DNA of 64,000 nt from DATHBD01 sp035296325 (GTDB taxonomy: Bacteria; Actinomycetota; Actinomycetes; Mycobacteriales; Micromonosporaceae), in the NCBI GenBank assembly GCA_035296325.1, contig DATHBD010000062.1:62001-126000 (forward strand), written 5' to 3'. Numbering within the stretch: the stretch's first letter is position 1; the number at the start of each line of letters is the position of its first letter. Below, piece after piece: positions 31,027 through 39,106 of this stretch. The position numbers were made by a program, and so were the translations under genes. The notes under the pieces were generated by a model that was given only the letters and a program-made list of their open reading frames with translations, was not told the origin of the DNA and did no database searches.

Positions 31027-31716
31027 TCAGCGCACGGCCGGACGGCGCAGCATCGTCACGCCCGCCGCCACCCACCACGCCTGCACGATCAGGGACGCGA
31101 GGATGCCGTAGAGGAGCACGCCCGGGAACAGCGCCGGCGCCAGGAACAGGCCGGCCGCCGCGAGCAGCGTCGTGGCGCCGATGACGGTGCCGGCCCAGCC
31201 GAGCCAGGAAGGGTACGTGTCCCGGACCATCGCCTGGCCGAGCAGTGTCAGCGGGACGCCGAACAGCAGCGCCATCGCGATCAGGGAGGGGCCGTGCGTC
31301 GCCGCGGCGACCGCGTGCGCGGCCTGGACCAGGTCGGCCCGGTCGCCGGGCACATCCCGTGCGGCGGCGGCAAGTTCCGGCAGCGCCAGACCCTCGCTGG
31401 TGCTCTCCACGGCGAACACCGCCAAGCCGACCAGCGCGGTGGCCACGGCGACGCGGGCGAGCATCCGGGCCGACGGTCCGGTCATCGAGTCGGCCAGAGC
31501 GACGAGCCCCGCCAGCGTGAGTACGGCGGCGAGAACCGCGAACAGGTGAACCGCGGCGTACGTGGGGCGGGCGGCGACGAAGTCCAACGCCGCCGCCGCG
31601 TCCGCTGCGGGGGTGTCGCCGTGCAGGAGACGGGAAGTGGCGAACGCGACGGCACCGAGGACGGCGCAGCCCCCGCCGGCCTTCAGGGTTACCCGAGCGG
31701 GCATCTCATCGGTCAT
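31027..31716 (-). CDS. Hypothetical multi-pass membrane protein
   Basis: 229 residues with about six transmembrane helices (GGCAVLGAVAFATSRLL, AAVHLFAVLAAVLTLAGLVA, RVAVATALVGLAVFAVES, GPSLIAMALLFGVPLTLLG, VIGATTLLAAAGLFLAP, ILASLIVQAWWVAAGVT). No catalytic or transport motif seen. The two-component pair ends 96 bp upstream of its start on the same strand, so it may belong to that unit as a target or sensor partner. Confidence 0.65.
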   Translation of the reverse strand: MTDEMPARVTLKAGGGCAVLGAVAFATSRLLHGDTPAADAAAALDFVAARPTYAAVHLFAVLAAVLTLAGLVALADSMTGPSARMLARVAVATALVGLAVFAVESTSEGLALPELAAAARDVPGDRADLVQAAHAVAAATHGPSLIAMALLFGVPLTLLGQAMVRDTYPSWLGWAGTVIGATTLLAAAGLFLAPALFPGVLLYGILASLIVQAWWVAAGVTMLRRPAVR

Positions 31717-31811
31717 GTCGGCGATCCTCCCGGTGGCCCGCCGGCGAAGCGTCCGCCGTACGCAGACACCTGCGACCGCGGCTGCTACGACGGCGTACTC
31801 CCGGTGGAGTA

Positions 31812-32480
31812 TCAGTCGGGCGTGACCAGCCCGGCACGGTACGCGAACACCACCAACTGGGCCCGGTCCCGGGCGCCGACTTTGGCCATCGCCCGGGACA
31901 CGTGGGTCTTGGCGGTCAGCGGGCTGACGACGAGCTGCGCGGCGATGTCCTCGTTGGACAGTCCGGCCGCGACAATTCGGACCACCTCACGCTCCCGCGC
32001 GGTCAACAGCGCCAGCTCCGGCAGCTCCGGTCGCGGCCTGGTCTCCGGCGAACCGGTGCGGATCGACCTGGCGATGACCGCCCGCGTGATGGCCGGGGAC
32101 AGCAGCGCGTCGCCGCGCGCGACCACCCGGATGCCGTGCCGCAGCTCGTCCGGCTCGATGTCCTTCACCAGGAATCCGCTCGCGCCCGAGCGCAGCGCCG
32201 CGAACACGTTCTCCTCGTCGGCGAACGTGGTCAACACGACCACCCGCACTCCGGGCAGGCGCGGATCGTCGGTGATGCGGCGGGTCGCTGTCACCCCGTC
32301 CACGTGGGGCATACGGATGTCCATGAGTACGACATCGGGGCGCAGCTCGTGTGTCAATGCGATCGCCTGCCCGCCGGTGGCGGCCTCGCCCACGACCGTG
32401 ATGTCGTCCGCGCTGTCGAGCAGTGCGCGGAATCCGGCGCGGACCAGCACCTGGTCGTCGGCCAGCAGCACCCGGATCAT
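31812..32480 (-). CDS. NarL/LuxR-family response regulator
   Basis: 222 residues from ATG 32480 (start MIRVLLADDQVLVRAGFRAL). The receiver has the acidic pair ADDQ, the phosphoacceptor Asp in PDVVLMDIRMPHVDG and Lys in FLVKDIEPDEL. The output LuxR HTH is LTAREREVVRIVAAGLSNED ... TAKTHVSRAMAKV. Its ATG overlaps the TGA of the sensor kinase upstream (ATGA at 32477-32480). Targets unknown; the downstream membrane-protein gene is a candidate. Confidence 0.92.
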   Translation of the reverse strand: MIRVLLADDQVLVRAGFRALLDSADDITVVGEAATGGQAIALTHELRPDVVLMDIRMPHVDGVTATRRITDDPRLPGVRVVVLTTFADEENVFAALRSGASGFLVKDIEPDELRHGIRVVARGDALLSPAITRAVIARSIRTGSPETRPRPELPELALLTAREREVVRIVAAGLSNEDIAAQLVVSPLTAKTHVSRAMAKVGARDRAQLVVFAYRAGLVTPD

Positions 32481-33640
32481 GTCACCACTCCCGGGGTCGC
32501 CTGGCGCGGCAGGCGGGCGCACACCCGGAAGCCCGCATCGCGGCCCGGCCCGGCGTCGAACTCCCCGCCCAGGTGCGCGACACGTTCCCGCATCCCCGCC
32601 AGCCCATGACCACCGTTAGTGCCGGCCGTGACGCCGGCACCGTCGTCGGTCACCTCGATGGCGATCCACTCCGGCTGCCAGCCCAGTCGGATCCGGGCTC
32701 GTGCCGACGATCCGGCGTGGCGCAGGACGTTGGTCAGTGACTCCTGCAGGATCCGGTACGCCGCGTGGTCCACCGGGGCGGCCAGCCGCTGGTCCGCCGT
32801 GCCGCCGCCGGGTTCCTGATCGAGCCGGACCTCCAGGCCGGCCGCCCGCACCGCGGCCAGCAGGTCTGGCAGCCGATCCAGGCCGGCGTCGCGATCGGCC
32901 GCCGCCGGCTCGCCGTTGCCGCGCAGCACTCCCAGGGTGGTCCGCATGTCGGCCAGCGCCGCCTTGCTCGTCTGCCGGATGGCGGTCAGGGCCTCCCGCA
33001 CCCGGGCAGGCTCGCGGTCGAGAAGGTGCAGCGCGGCGCTGGACTGCACGGCGATGGTGGCGACCGCGTGTGCCACCGTGTCGTGCAGTTCCCGGGCGAT
33101 GTGCAGCCGCTCCTCGACCACCCGCCGTTCCGCGTCGTGCCGACGTTGCTCCTCGGCCAGGCGCAGCCGCTGCCGGACCTCCCCGGCGTAGGCCTGACGG
33201 CTGCGTACCAGGGCCGCCAGGAGCATCGCCACCACCACGAGCGCCGCCTGGGGCAGGAACACGGCGACGCCGTCGAGCGGTGCCGTGCCCTTGCGCGTGG
33301 CTACCAGATATCCGGCGGACAGGAACGCCACCGGTACCGGCGCCGCCCACCGCAGGAACCCGGCGAGCACCGCGTCGTACAGCGGCACAAGGAGCACCAA
33401 CGCCGGTGCGAAGCCGGGATAGCCCCACGCGTAGAAGAACAGCAGGACGGCGGAGACCGCATACAGGGCGGCGACCGGGTGCCGCCGCCGCCACAGCAGC
33501 GGCAGAGCCATCGCCACACCCAGCGCATAGGCGAACCAGTCGCGCGGGACGGCACCCGCCTCGCGACCGGTCACGATCGCGATCTCCGCCACGGTTCCGA
33601 CCGCGGCCACCACCGCAAGATCGATCAACCACCGCCGCAC
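32477..33640 (-). CDS. HisKA_3-type sensor histidine kinase
   Basis: 387 residues. Five or six hydrophobic N-terminal segments (about 1-150, including LIDLAVVAAVGTVAEIAIV and LLFFYAWGYPGFAPALVLL) form a membrane sensor without a large external loop. The dimerisation/phosphoacceptor box is IARELHDTVAHAVATIAVQS (His in ELHDT), and the ATPase has TNVLRHAG, VTDDGAG and GHGLAGMRERV. It is typical of NarL-partner kinases in actinobacteria that sense membrane or envelope conditions. The start is GTG (VRRWLIDL) at 33640. Confidence 0.92.
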   Translation of the reverse strand: MRRWLIDLAVVAAVGTVAEIAIVTGREAGAVPRDWFAYALGVAMALPLLWRRRHPVAALYAVSAVLLFFYAWGYPGFAPALVLLVPLYDAVLAGFLRWAAPVPVAFLSAGYLVATRKGTAPLDGVAVFLPQAALVVVAMLLAALVRSRQAYAGEVRQRLRLAEEQRRHDAERRVVEERLHIARELHDTVAHAVATIAVQSSAALHLLDREPARVREALTAIRQTSKAALADMRTTLGVLRGNGEPAAADRDAGLDRLPDLLAAVRAAGLEVRLDQEPGGGTADQRLAAPVDHAAYRILQESLTNVLRHAGSSARARIRLGWQPEWIAIEVTDDGAGVTAGTNGGHGLAGMRERVAHLGGEFDAGPGRDAGFRVCARLPRQATPGVVT

Positions 33641-33775
33641 AACCGAAACAGTACGCAGGCGGGCCCCGGGCCGACAGGGACAATACGAGGGTGGTTCGCC
33701 TCGGGGCAGCCCTGCGGCGTCCGGTCGCTTAGGCTGCGCGTTGCGTCTAGGCGCGGAGCCTATCGGGGAGGGGCG

Positions 33776-34702
33776 ATGTCACACGGACTCGGGTCCGATG
33801 ACGACTACGGCAACGACCGGTTCTACCAGCAGGACGACCCATGGGGCCGAGAGGGCAGTGGGTCGGGCAGCCGAGGGCGTGGCGGCCTGATCGTCCTGCT
33901 CAGCTTCGCCGTGGTGTTGGTCATGGTGGGTGCCGGTGCGGCGGCGCTGCTGCTCGGTGGCGACGACGAGGACGCGGATCCGGTGGCGGCCGCGGTCCCG
34001 ACGGCGACTGCCGTGGTCGAGACGACGGCGCCGGCACCCACGACGCCGCCGCCCGCAACGCCGCCGCCCGTCACGAAGCCGCCGGCACCGAAGCCGTCGC
34101 CCACCGCCGCCAAGCCCAAGGTCGTGGCCTCGAAGAACCCGGCCGCCGTGGCGGTGTCGGCCCCGCCGGCCCCGCGCGCACAGGCGACCCTGCCCGGATG
34201 TGTGGACAAGAACGCCGGGCCCCAGGCGACGTACCCCGAGGTGCGTGCGGCGCTGCAGACCGCCGCAGCCCGGACGTACTGGCGCAGCGTGCCCACGATC
34301 AAGGTGCCCGAGCGGCTGATGCATGCGGTCGCGTTCACCGAGAGCACCTGGCGGTCCAATGTGCTCGCCTGCGACGGCGGCATCGGATTGATGCAGGTGA
34401 TGCCGCAGACGGTGACGATGCTGAACAACCGCTTCGGCACCACCTGGGAAGTCAACACGTTGCAGGGCAACGCCTACCTCGGTGGGCAGTACCTGGCCTG
34501 GTCAACCAGGTACCTCGGCGACCTGTACTTCGGTGGCAACTACGACCTCAGCAATGAGGCGCTGCTCACCAGCGTGATCGCGGCGTACAACGTTGGGGTT
34601 GGGGCGGTCGACCCCACCAAGGGCGAGGCCGGCATCCCCAACCCCACCTATGTGAGCCGGGTCAAGCAGTATCTGCAGAGTTGCCCCTGCGATGCGTGGT
34701 GA
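33776..34702 (+). CDS. Lytic transglycosylase (SLT domain) with membrane anchor and Pro/Thr linker
   Basis: 308 residues from ATG 33776. A charged N-terminus and one transmembrane helix (about 37-60, GLIVLLSFAVVLVMVGAGAA) are followed by a Thr/Pro/Lys linker (~65-130) and a SLT-type lysozyme fold: catalytic Glu in MHAVAFTESTW, then CDGGIGLMQVMPQTVTMLNN, NLQGNAYLGGQYL-like repeats and VIAAYNVGVGAV. It cleaves the MurNAc-GlcNAc bond of peptidoglycan outside the cell. Two Cys near the end (QSCPCDAW) may form a disulfide with the early GCVDKN Cys or the middle ACDGG Cys. Confidence 0.87.
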   Translation: MSHGLGSDDDYGNDRFYQQDDPWGREGSGSGSRGRGGLIVLLSFAVVLVMVGAGAAALLLGGDDEDADPVAAAVPTATAVVETTAPAPTTPPPATPPPVTKPPAPKPSPTAAKPKVVASKNPAAVAVSAPPAPRAQATLPGCVDKNAGPQATYPEVRAALQTAAARTYWRSVPTIKVPERLMHAVAFTESTWRSNVLACDGGIGLMQVMPQTVTMLNNRFGTTWEVNTLQGNAYLGGQYLAWSTRYLGDLYFGGNYDLSNEALLTSVIAAYNVGVGAVDPTKGEAGIPNPTYVSRVKQYLQSCPCDAW

Positions 34703-34711
34703 GTGGCGCGG

Positions 34712-35335
34712 TTACTTGCCCGCGCCCAACGTGCAGAGCGAGTCCAGCTTCTCGCCGTCGGCGGTGACCTTGGCCTCGAAGCCCGGGTCCGGCGGCGTTC
34801 CGGTGTTGATCGCCTGGAGCAGCGTGGTGTAGTCCTGCACCAGCGTGTCCAGTGCGCTGCGGACGGCGGCCTTCTTCGACTTGCCGGACGCGGCGGTCAA
34901 CTCGTCGATCGTGGTCTGGATGACGGCCTTCGCGGCCGCCGGGTCACCGGCTGCGTCCATCTTCCCGGCGTTGTCCAGGATCGCGGCCTTGCCCGCGACG
35001 CAGCCGGGGTCGGCAATCGTCGAGGCGTTCCGACCGAGCGCGTAGACGGCGGCGCCCGCGCTGGCCATCACGAGAATCGAGACGACGATGCCGGCGATGG
35101 CGAGCCCTTTGCCGCGCTGGCCGCGCTTGCCGGCCTGCACGAAGGCGATGATGCTGAGCACGAAGCCGACCGGCGCGAGCAGGAACGCGAGGACGAGCCC
35201 GGCGACGGCGAGGCCGTTGGTGCCCCGCTCGCTTGGCTGGGCCGGTGCGGTGGGGCCACCGTAGGGCGGCGGCGGTGCCATGTTGCCGCTCGCGTACTGG
35301 CCGGGCGGGGTCGCTCCGGAGCTTCCGTCATGCAT
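34712..35335 (-). CDS. DUF4190-containing membrane protein
   Basis: About 207 residues. A Gly/Pro/Ala-rich disordered N-terminus leads to a DUF4190 region with two helices (GLAVAGLVLAFLLAPVGFVL and GKGLAIAGIVVSILVMASAG). An extracytoplasmic helical domain with two Cys follows (ADPGCVAGKAAI ... LDSLCTLGAGK). Function unknown. The start is ATG 35335, or ATG 35353, which adds six residues; neither has a clear ribosome site. It ends 10 bp from the lytic transglycosylase stop, tail to tail. Confidence 0.72.
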   Translation of the reverse strand: MHDGSSGATPPGQYASGNMAPPPPYGGPTAPAQPSERGTNGLAVAGLVLAFLLAPVGFVLSIIAFVQAGKRGQRGKGLAIAGIVVSILVMASAGAAVYALGRNASTIADPGCVAGKAAILDNAGKMDAAGDPAAAKAVIQTTIDELTAASGKSKKAAVRSALDTLVQDYTTLLQAINTGTPPDPGFEAKVTADGEKLDSLCTLGAGK

Positions 35336-35483
35336 TGACACGGTGACATCCATTCTGGGGTGGGTTGCTGCGCAGGACGATACGTATCGCCAGGCAAGGG
35401 CGGTGCCCTGCCGTGCAGAGCGGGGCAAATCGGGGGCGGTTGGCGCTCGCCGGGGGAGCGCGCAGGCCGTAGGCTGCCGGATC

Positions 35484-36359
35484 GTGGCGAGTACGCAGAA
35501 CGCACCGGTGATCCGGGGCCGGGGCAGTGCCGGCAGTGAGTTCCTGACCGGCGTGCGGATGCTGGGCCGTGGCTTCGGCATGTACGCGCGGAGCCCGCGC
35601 ATGCTGCTGCTGGGCCTCATCCCCGCGGTGATCTCACTGCTCGTGGTCCTTGCCGGGTTCGTCGTGCTGGTCGTGTACCTCGAAGAGCTGGCCGGGGTGC
35701 TCACCTGGTTCGCGGACGGCTGGCCGGCCGGCGACCGCCGACTGATCCGGATCGCGGCCCAGGTGGCCATCGTGCTCGCGGCCGTGCTGCTGGCCGTGCT
35801 GAGCTACACCGCCCTGACGTTGATCATCGGCGACCCGTTCTACGAGGTGATCTCCAGGCGGGTCGAGGAGCGGGCCGGGGGTGCGCCGGCCGGCTCTGCC
35901 GTCCCGTGGCACCGGTCGCTGCGGCGCAACCTCGTCGACTCGCTGCGGCTGCTGCTGCTCTCGGTGAGCGTCAGCATTCCGCTCTTCTTCTGCGCGTTCA
36001 TCCCGGTGCTGGGGCAGACGGTGGTACCGGCCATCGGCGCGCTCGTCGGCGGCTGGTTCCTCGCGGTCGAACTCACCGGCATCCCGTTCAACGCGCGCGG
36101 CATGCGGCTGCGCGACCGGCGGCGCATCCTGCGGGCCAACCGTGCGCTGGCCCTCGGCTTCGGCGTGCCGGTGTACCTCATGATGCTCGTGCCGTTCCTC
36201 GGCGTGCTGGTGGTCCCGGCGGCGGTGGCCGCGGCGACCCTGCTCACCCGCCGTGTGCTGGGCCAGGAAGGGCTGGGCACGAATTATCCGGTGCGGAGCC
36301 CTTCCAGCAGCGCGACGTCCCCGCTGACCTGGAGAACGTCGAACGGCACCCGTCCGTAG
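35484..36359 (+). CDS. EI24-domain (CysZ-like) membrane protein
   Basis: 291 residues from GTG 35484 (start VASTQNAPVIRGRGSAGSEF). The pattern FLTGVRMLGRGFGMYARSPR, then long hydrophobic segments, LIIGDPFYEVISRRVEE and the late AVELTGIPFNARGMRLRDRR, fits the EI24/CysZ family (CysZ transports sulfate in proteobacteria). The role in actinobacteria is unproven. The final ~25 residues (NYPVRSPSSSATSPLTW...) are encoded opposite the convergent MDMPI gene and look unnatural, so the original stop has probably been lost by mutation or fusion. Confidence 0.82.
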   Translation: MASTQNAPVIRGRGSAGSEFLTGVRMLGRGFGMYARSPRMLLLGLIPAVISLLVVLAGFVVLVVYLEELAGVLTWFADGWPAGDRRLIRIAAQVAIVLAAVLLAVLSYTALTLIIGDPFYEVISRRVEERAGGAPAGSAVPWHRSLRRNLVDSLRLLLLSVSVSIPLFFCAFIPVLGQTVVPAIGALVGGWFLAVELTGIPFNARGMRLRDRRRILRANRALALGFGVPVYLMMLVPFLGVLVVPAAVAAATLLTRRVLGQEGLGTNYPVRSPSSSATSPLTWRTSNGTRP

Positions 36360-37045
36360 AGCGCGAGCAGCAGGTCGCTCGCCGAGCCGATGGCGGTGGC
36401 CCGCTCGTGCCGGTCGTCGTCGTCGAGCAGGGTGTCGGTGTCCAGCAACGCCACACCCTCCCCGCGCAGGCGCACGAACCAGACCTGGTCCACGTCGGAC
36501 GCGTTCAGGGCCACCACGCCGGTCCGGGCGGAACGGCTGTGCCGTCGACCGGAGGCCAGCCAGGTGTCCATCACCTCGCTGACCCCGTCGGCGGCGAGCT
36601 TCGCCTCAACCGGCTCCGGTAGCCCGGCGGCCAACTGCGCGTCCCAGCGGTGCACCGCGGTCTCGTGTGCCAACCGCCGGTGCCAGAAGATCGCGCGCTT
36701 CGGCTGTGGGGCCCAGTTCCAGGCGGGCTGCTCCGGCTCCACGCGGTCGAGGGCCCGGAGCACCTCGGCGAAGCACCCGTCCCACCACGTCAACAGCGCC
36801 TCGTCGGTCAACTCGACCGTCTCGGGTCGTCGCTCGGGTGGCGTCGTCACCCCCCGGGCGATGTTCGAGCTGACCCAGGCGTAGATGCCGCCGACGTGCC
36901 GGACGAGATCCGTGCCGGTCCACTGTGGACAACTTGGCACCTGTGCGGTGAGCACGCCGTCGGCCCGGACAGCGGCGCCGAAGGCCGCACCCTCCGCCCG
37001 CAGGCTGGCGAGCCAGAAGTCCTTGGTGCCGTGGTGCCTTCCCAT
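36284..37045 (-). CDS. Mycothiol-dependent maleylpyruvate isomerase (DinB/MDMPI)-family protein
   Basis: 253 residues from ATG 37045, with GGAGG 6 bp before it. N-terminal DinB-like bundle: TGTDLVRHVGGIYAWVSSNI and FWHRRLAHETAVHRWDAQLA carry the three metal ligands (His, Glu, His) of the MDMPI family. The C-terminal domain (DVDQVWFVRLRGEG ... DLLLALYGR) is of SCP2-like type. Such enzymes use mycothiol, made by the MshA pathway encoded 2 kb away, for isomerisation or conjugation of electrophiles. The substrate is unknown. Confidence 0.86.
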   Translation of the reverse strand: MGRHHGTKDFWLASLRAEGAAFGAAVRADGVLTAQVPSCPQWTGTDLVRHVGGIYAWVSSNIARGVTTPPERRPETVELTDEALLTWWDGCFAEVLRALDRVEPEQPAWNWAPQPKRAIFWHRRLAHETAVHRWDAQLAAGLPEPVEAKLAADGVSEVMDTWLASGRRHSRSARTGVVALNASDVDQVWFVRLRGEGVALLDTDTLLDDDDRHERATAIGSASDLLLALYGRVPFDVLQVSGDVALLEGLRTG

Positions 37046-37084
37046 CGCATCCCTCCACGCTGACCGATCGGGGACCAGCCTAGG

Positions 37085-38158
37085 GTGAAAGCCGTGCGCC
37101 AACGAACCCGCGCCGCCGAGGAGACGCTCGCGGCGTACACAACCCTACGCCTGGGAGGCCCGGCGGAGCGCATCGTCGTGGCCAATACCGATCGCGACGC
37201 GGTGGCGGCGGTGCGCGAGGCGGCCCGGAGCGGTGCGCCCGTCCTGGTGCTCGCCGGCGGAAGCAACGTCGTGATCAGCGACGACGGGTTCCCGGGCACT
37301 GTCATCCTGCTCCGGACCCGCGGGATCGGGGAGTCCCGGGATGGCGACCTGGTGCGGCTGAGCGTCGCCGCCGGGGAGCCGTGGGACGACGTGTGCGCCG
37401 TGGCCGTGGCGGCCGGCTGGGCCGGCGTGGAGTGCCTTTCCGGCATCCCGGGCTCAACCGGGGCCACGCCGATCCAGAACGTCGGCGCCTACGGCCAGGA
37501 GGTCGCGGAGACGCTGGCGGCGGTCCGGGTGTACGACCGGGTGCGCGACGAGGTCGTGGTGCTGCCGCCGGAGGCGTGTGGCTTCGGGTACCGCACGAGC
37601 GTCTTCAAGCACAATGACCGGTTCCTCGTCCTCGCCGTGGACTTCCGGCTCGCCGCCGCACCGCTCAGCGCACCGATCCGGTACGCCGAACTGGCCCGTA
37701 CGCTCGACGTGCCGGTCGCTGGCCGGGCGCCGCTGGCCCAGGTCCGGGCCGCCGTGCTGGGCCTGCGTGCCGGCAAGGGCATGGTGCTCGATGCCGGCGA
37801 TCCCGACACGTCCTCGGTGGGCTCCTTCTTCACCAACCCGGTGCTCGACGGCCCGGCCTTCGCGGCGCTGCGGCAGCGGGCGGCCAGCCTCGGTGAGCCG
37901 CCGGCCTGGCCCGGCGCCGACGGCCAGGTCAAGGTGAGCGCCGCCTGGCTGATCGAGCGGGCCGGGTACGGCAAGGGCTACGGCGCCCCCGGCACCGGCG
38001 TGGCGATCTCCGGAAAGCACACGCTGGCGCTGACCAACCGGGGCGCCGGCACCACCAGGGCCCTGCTGGATCTGGCCCGCGACGTCCGCGCCGGGGTGCA
38101 CGGGCAGTTCGGCGTGCTCCTGGAGCCGGAGCCGGTACTGGTCGGCTGCGAGCTCTAG
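37085..38158 (+). CDS. murB: UDP-N-acetylenolpyruvoylglucosamine reductase
   Basis: 357 residues; GTG 37085. FAD-binding segments TTLRLGGPAERIVVANT, LVLAGGSNVVISDDGFPG and LSGIPGSTGATPIQNVGAYG are intact. The catalytic Ser lies in SSVGSFFTNPVL and the late motif is AAWLIERAGYGKGYG. It reduces the enolpyruvyl group to lactyl with NADPH to give UDP-MurNAc, in the cytoplasm. The actinobacterial members are of the long type I, as here. The stop CTAG is shared with the convergent methyltransferase stop. Confidence 0.95.
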   Translation: MKAVRQRTRAAEETLAAYTTLRLGGPAERIVVANTDRDAVAAVREAARSGAPVLVLAGGSNVVISDDGFPGTVILLRTRGIGESRDGDLVRLSVAAGEPWDDVCAVAVAAGWAGVECLSGIPGSTGATPIQNVGAYGQEVAETLAAVRVYDRVRDEVVVLPPEACGFGYRTSVFKHNDRFLVLAVDFRLAAAPLSAPIRYAELARTLDVPVAGRAPLAQVRAAVLGLRAGKGMVLDAGDPDTSSVGSFFTNPVLDGPAFAALRQRAASLGEPPAWPGADGQVKVSAAWLIERAGYGKGYGAPGTGVAISGKHTLALTNRGAGTTRALLDLARDVRAGVHGQFGVLLEPEPVLVGCEL

Positions 38159-38961
38159 CTCGCGTCCGGCACGGCGACCGCGGTCCACCGCACCGTCATC
38201 TCGCCGAACCGCCACCGGCCCGGCCGGTCCAGCACCGGCCAGCCGGCCTCGCGTACCGCCGCCACCGCACGCACCCAGCGCTGCCGCGGGCCGTACGGCG
38301 CGTACGACGCGGCGGAGCGCCAGGCCCGGTCCAGTGCCTGGAGCAGGTCGTGCACCGGGGCGCCGGGCACGTTGTGGTGGATGAGCGCCTTGGGGAGGCG
38401 TTCCGCGAAGGTGGCCGGGCTGTCCAGGCTCGCCAGCCGGGCGGCCAGGGTGAGACTGCGCGGGCCGGCCCGGTCCAGCGTCACCCAGGTCGCCAGCCGG
38501 CCGGGCTCGTCGCAGGTGCCCTCGATGAGCACGCCGCCGGGCGCCAGCGCGCCGGTCATTGCCGCCCAGGCCGCGGGCACCGCCGATTCGTCGTACTGGC
38601 GCAGCACGTTCATCGCGCGCACCACCACGGGGCGCAGCCCGGCGAGCTCGAACCCGCCGCGGCGGAACTCCAGCTCAGGCGGGTCGGCGGCGGATTGCGC
38701 GTCGTTCACCCGTACCGGGTCGATCTCCAGCCCGATCACCCGCACCCGGCGGCCGGCCGCGGTCGCCAGCCGGTCCCGCAGCTCGACCGTGGTGACCGGG
38801 CTCGCGCCGTAACCGAGGTCGACGACGAGCGGGTCCGGAGCGCTGCGGAGCAGCCCCGCGTGGGTCGCGGCGATCCAGCGGTCCACCCGGCGCAGGCGGT
38901 TCGGGTTGGTGGTGCCGCGGGTCACCACCCCGAGCGGCCCGCCGCCCCGCCCTGCCGTCAT
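38155..38961 (-). CDS. Class I SAM-dependent methyltransferase-like protein
   Basis: About 268 residues from ATG 38961 (start MTAGRGGGPLGVVTRGTT). The SAM-binding motif I is VVDLGYGASPVTTVELRDRL and motif II is VIGLEIDPVRVNDAQ, then GALAPGGVLIEGTCDE. The early NPNRLRRVDRWI is typical of a group of actinobacterial proteins next to mshA or murB. The substrate is unknown. It ends inside the murB stop (four shared bases) and faces mshA divergently, with 145 bp between the starts. Confidence 0.8.
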   Translation of the reverse strand: MTAGRGGGPLGVVTRGTTNPNRLRRVDRWIAATHAGLLRSAPDPLVVDLGYGASPVTTVELRDRLATAAGRRVRVIGLEIDPVRVNDAQSAADPPELEFRRGGFELAGLRPVVVRAMNVLRQYDESAVPAAWAAMTGALAPGGVLIEGTCDEPGRLATWVTLDRAGPRSLTLAARLASLDSPATFAERLPKALIHHNVPGAPVHDLLQALDRAWRSAASYAPYGPRQRWVRAVAAVREAGWPVLDRPGRWRFGEMTVRWTAVAVPDAS

Positions 38962-39106
38962 CCCTCGATCCTGCCCGCCCAGCGGGATCAGCGCCCGGTG
39001 GGGTTCGAAGGTGGCGAGAAGGGGAAGATGCTCGGGGCGGACGGAGTTGTCCACCGTGGCGGCCGGCAACAAAACTGGCTGACGTTCAGCTAGAGATGAG
39101 GCAATC

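Noticed and set aside
33641..33775. ydaO-type (c-di-AMP) riboswitch before the lytic transglycosylase gene
   Set aside because: Such switches often precede cell-wall hydrolases in actinobacteria, but the 135-bp region lacks the conserved aptamer segments.
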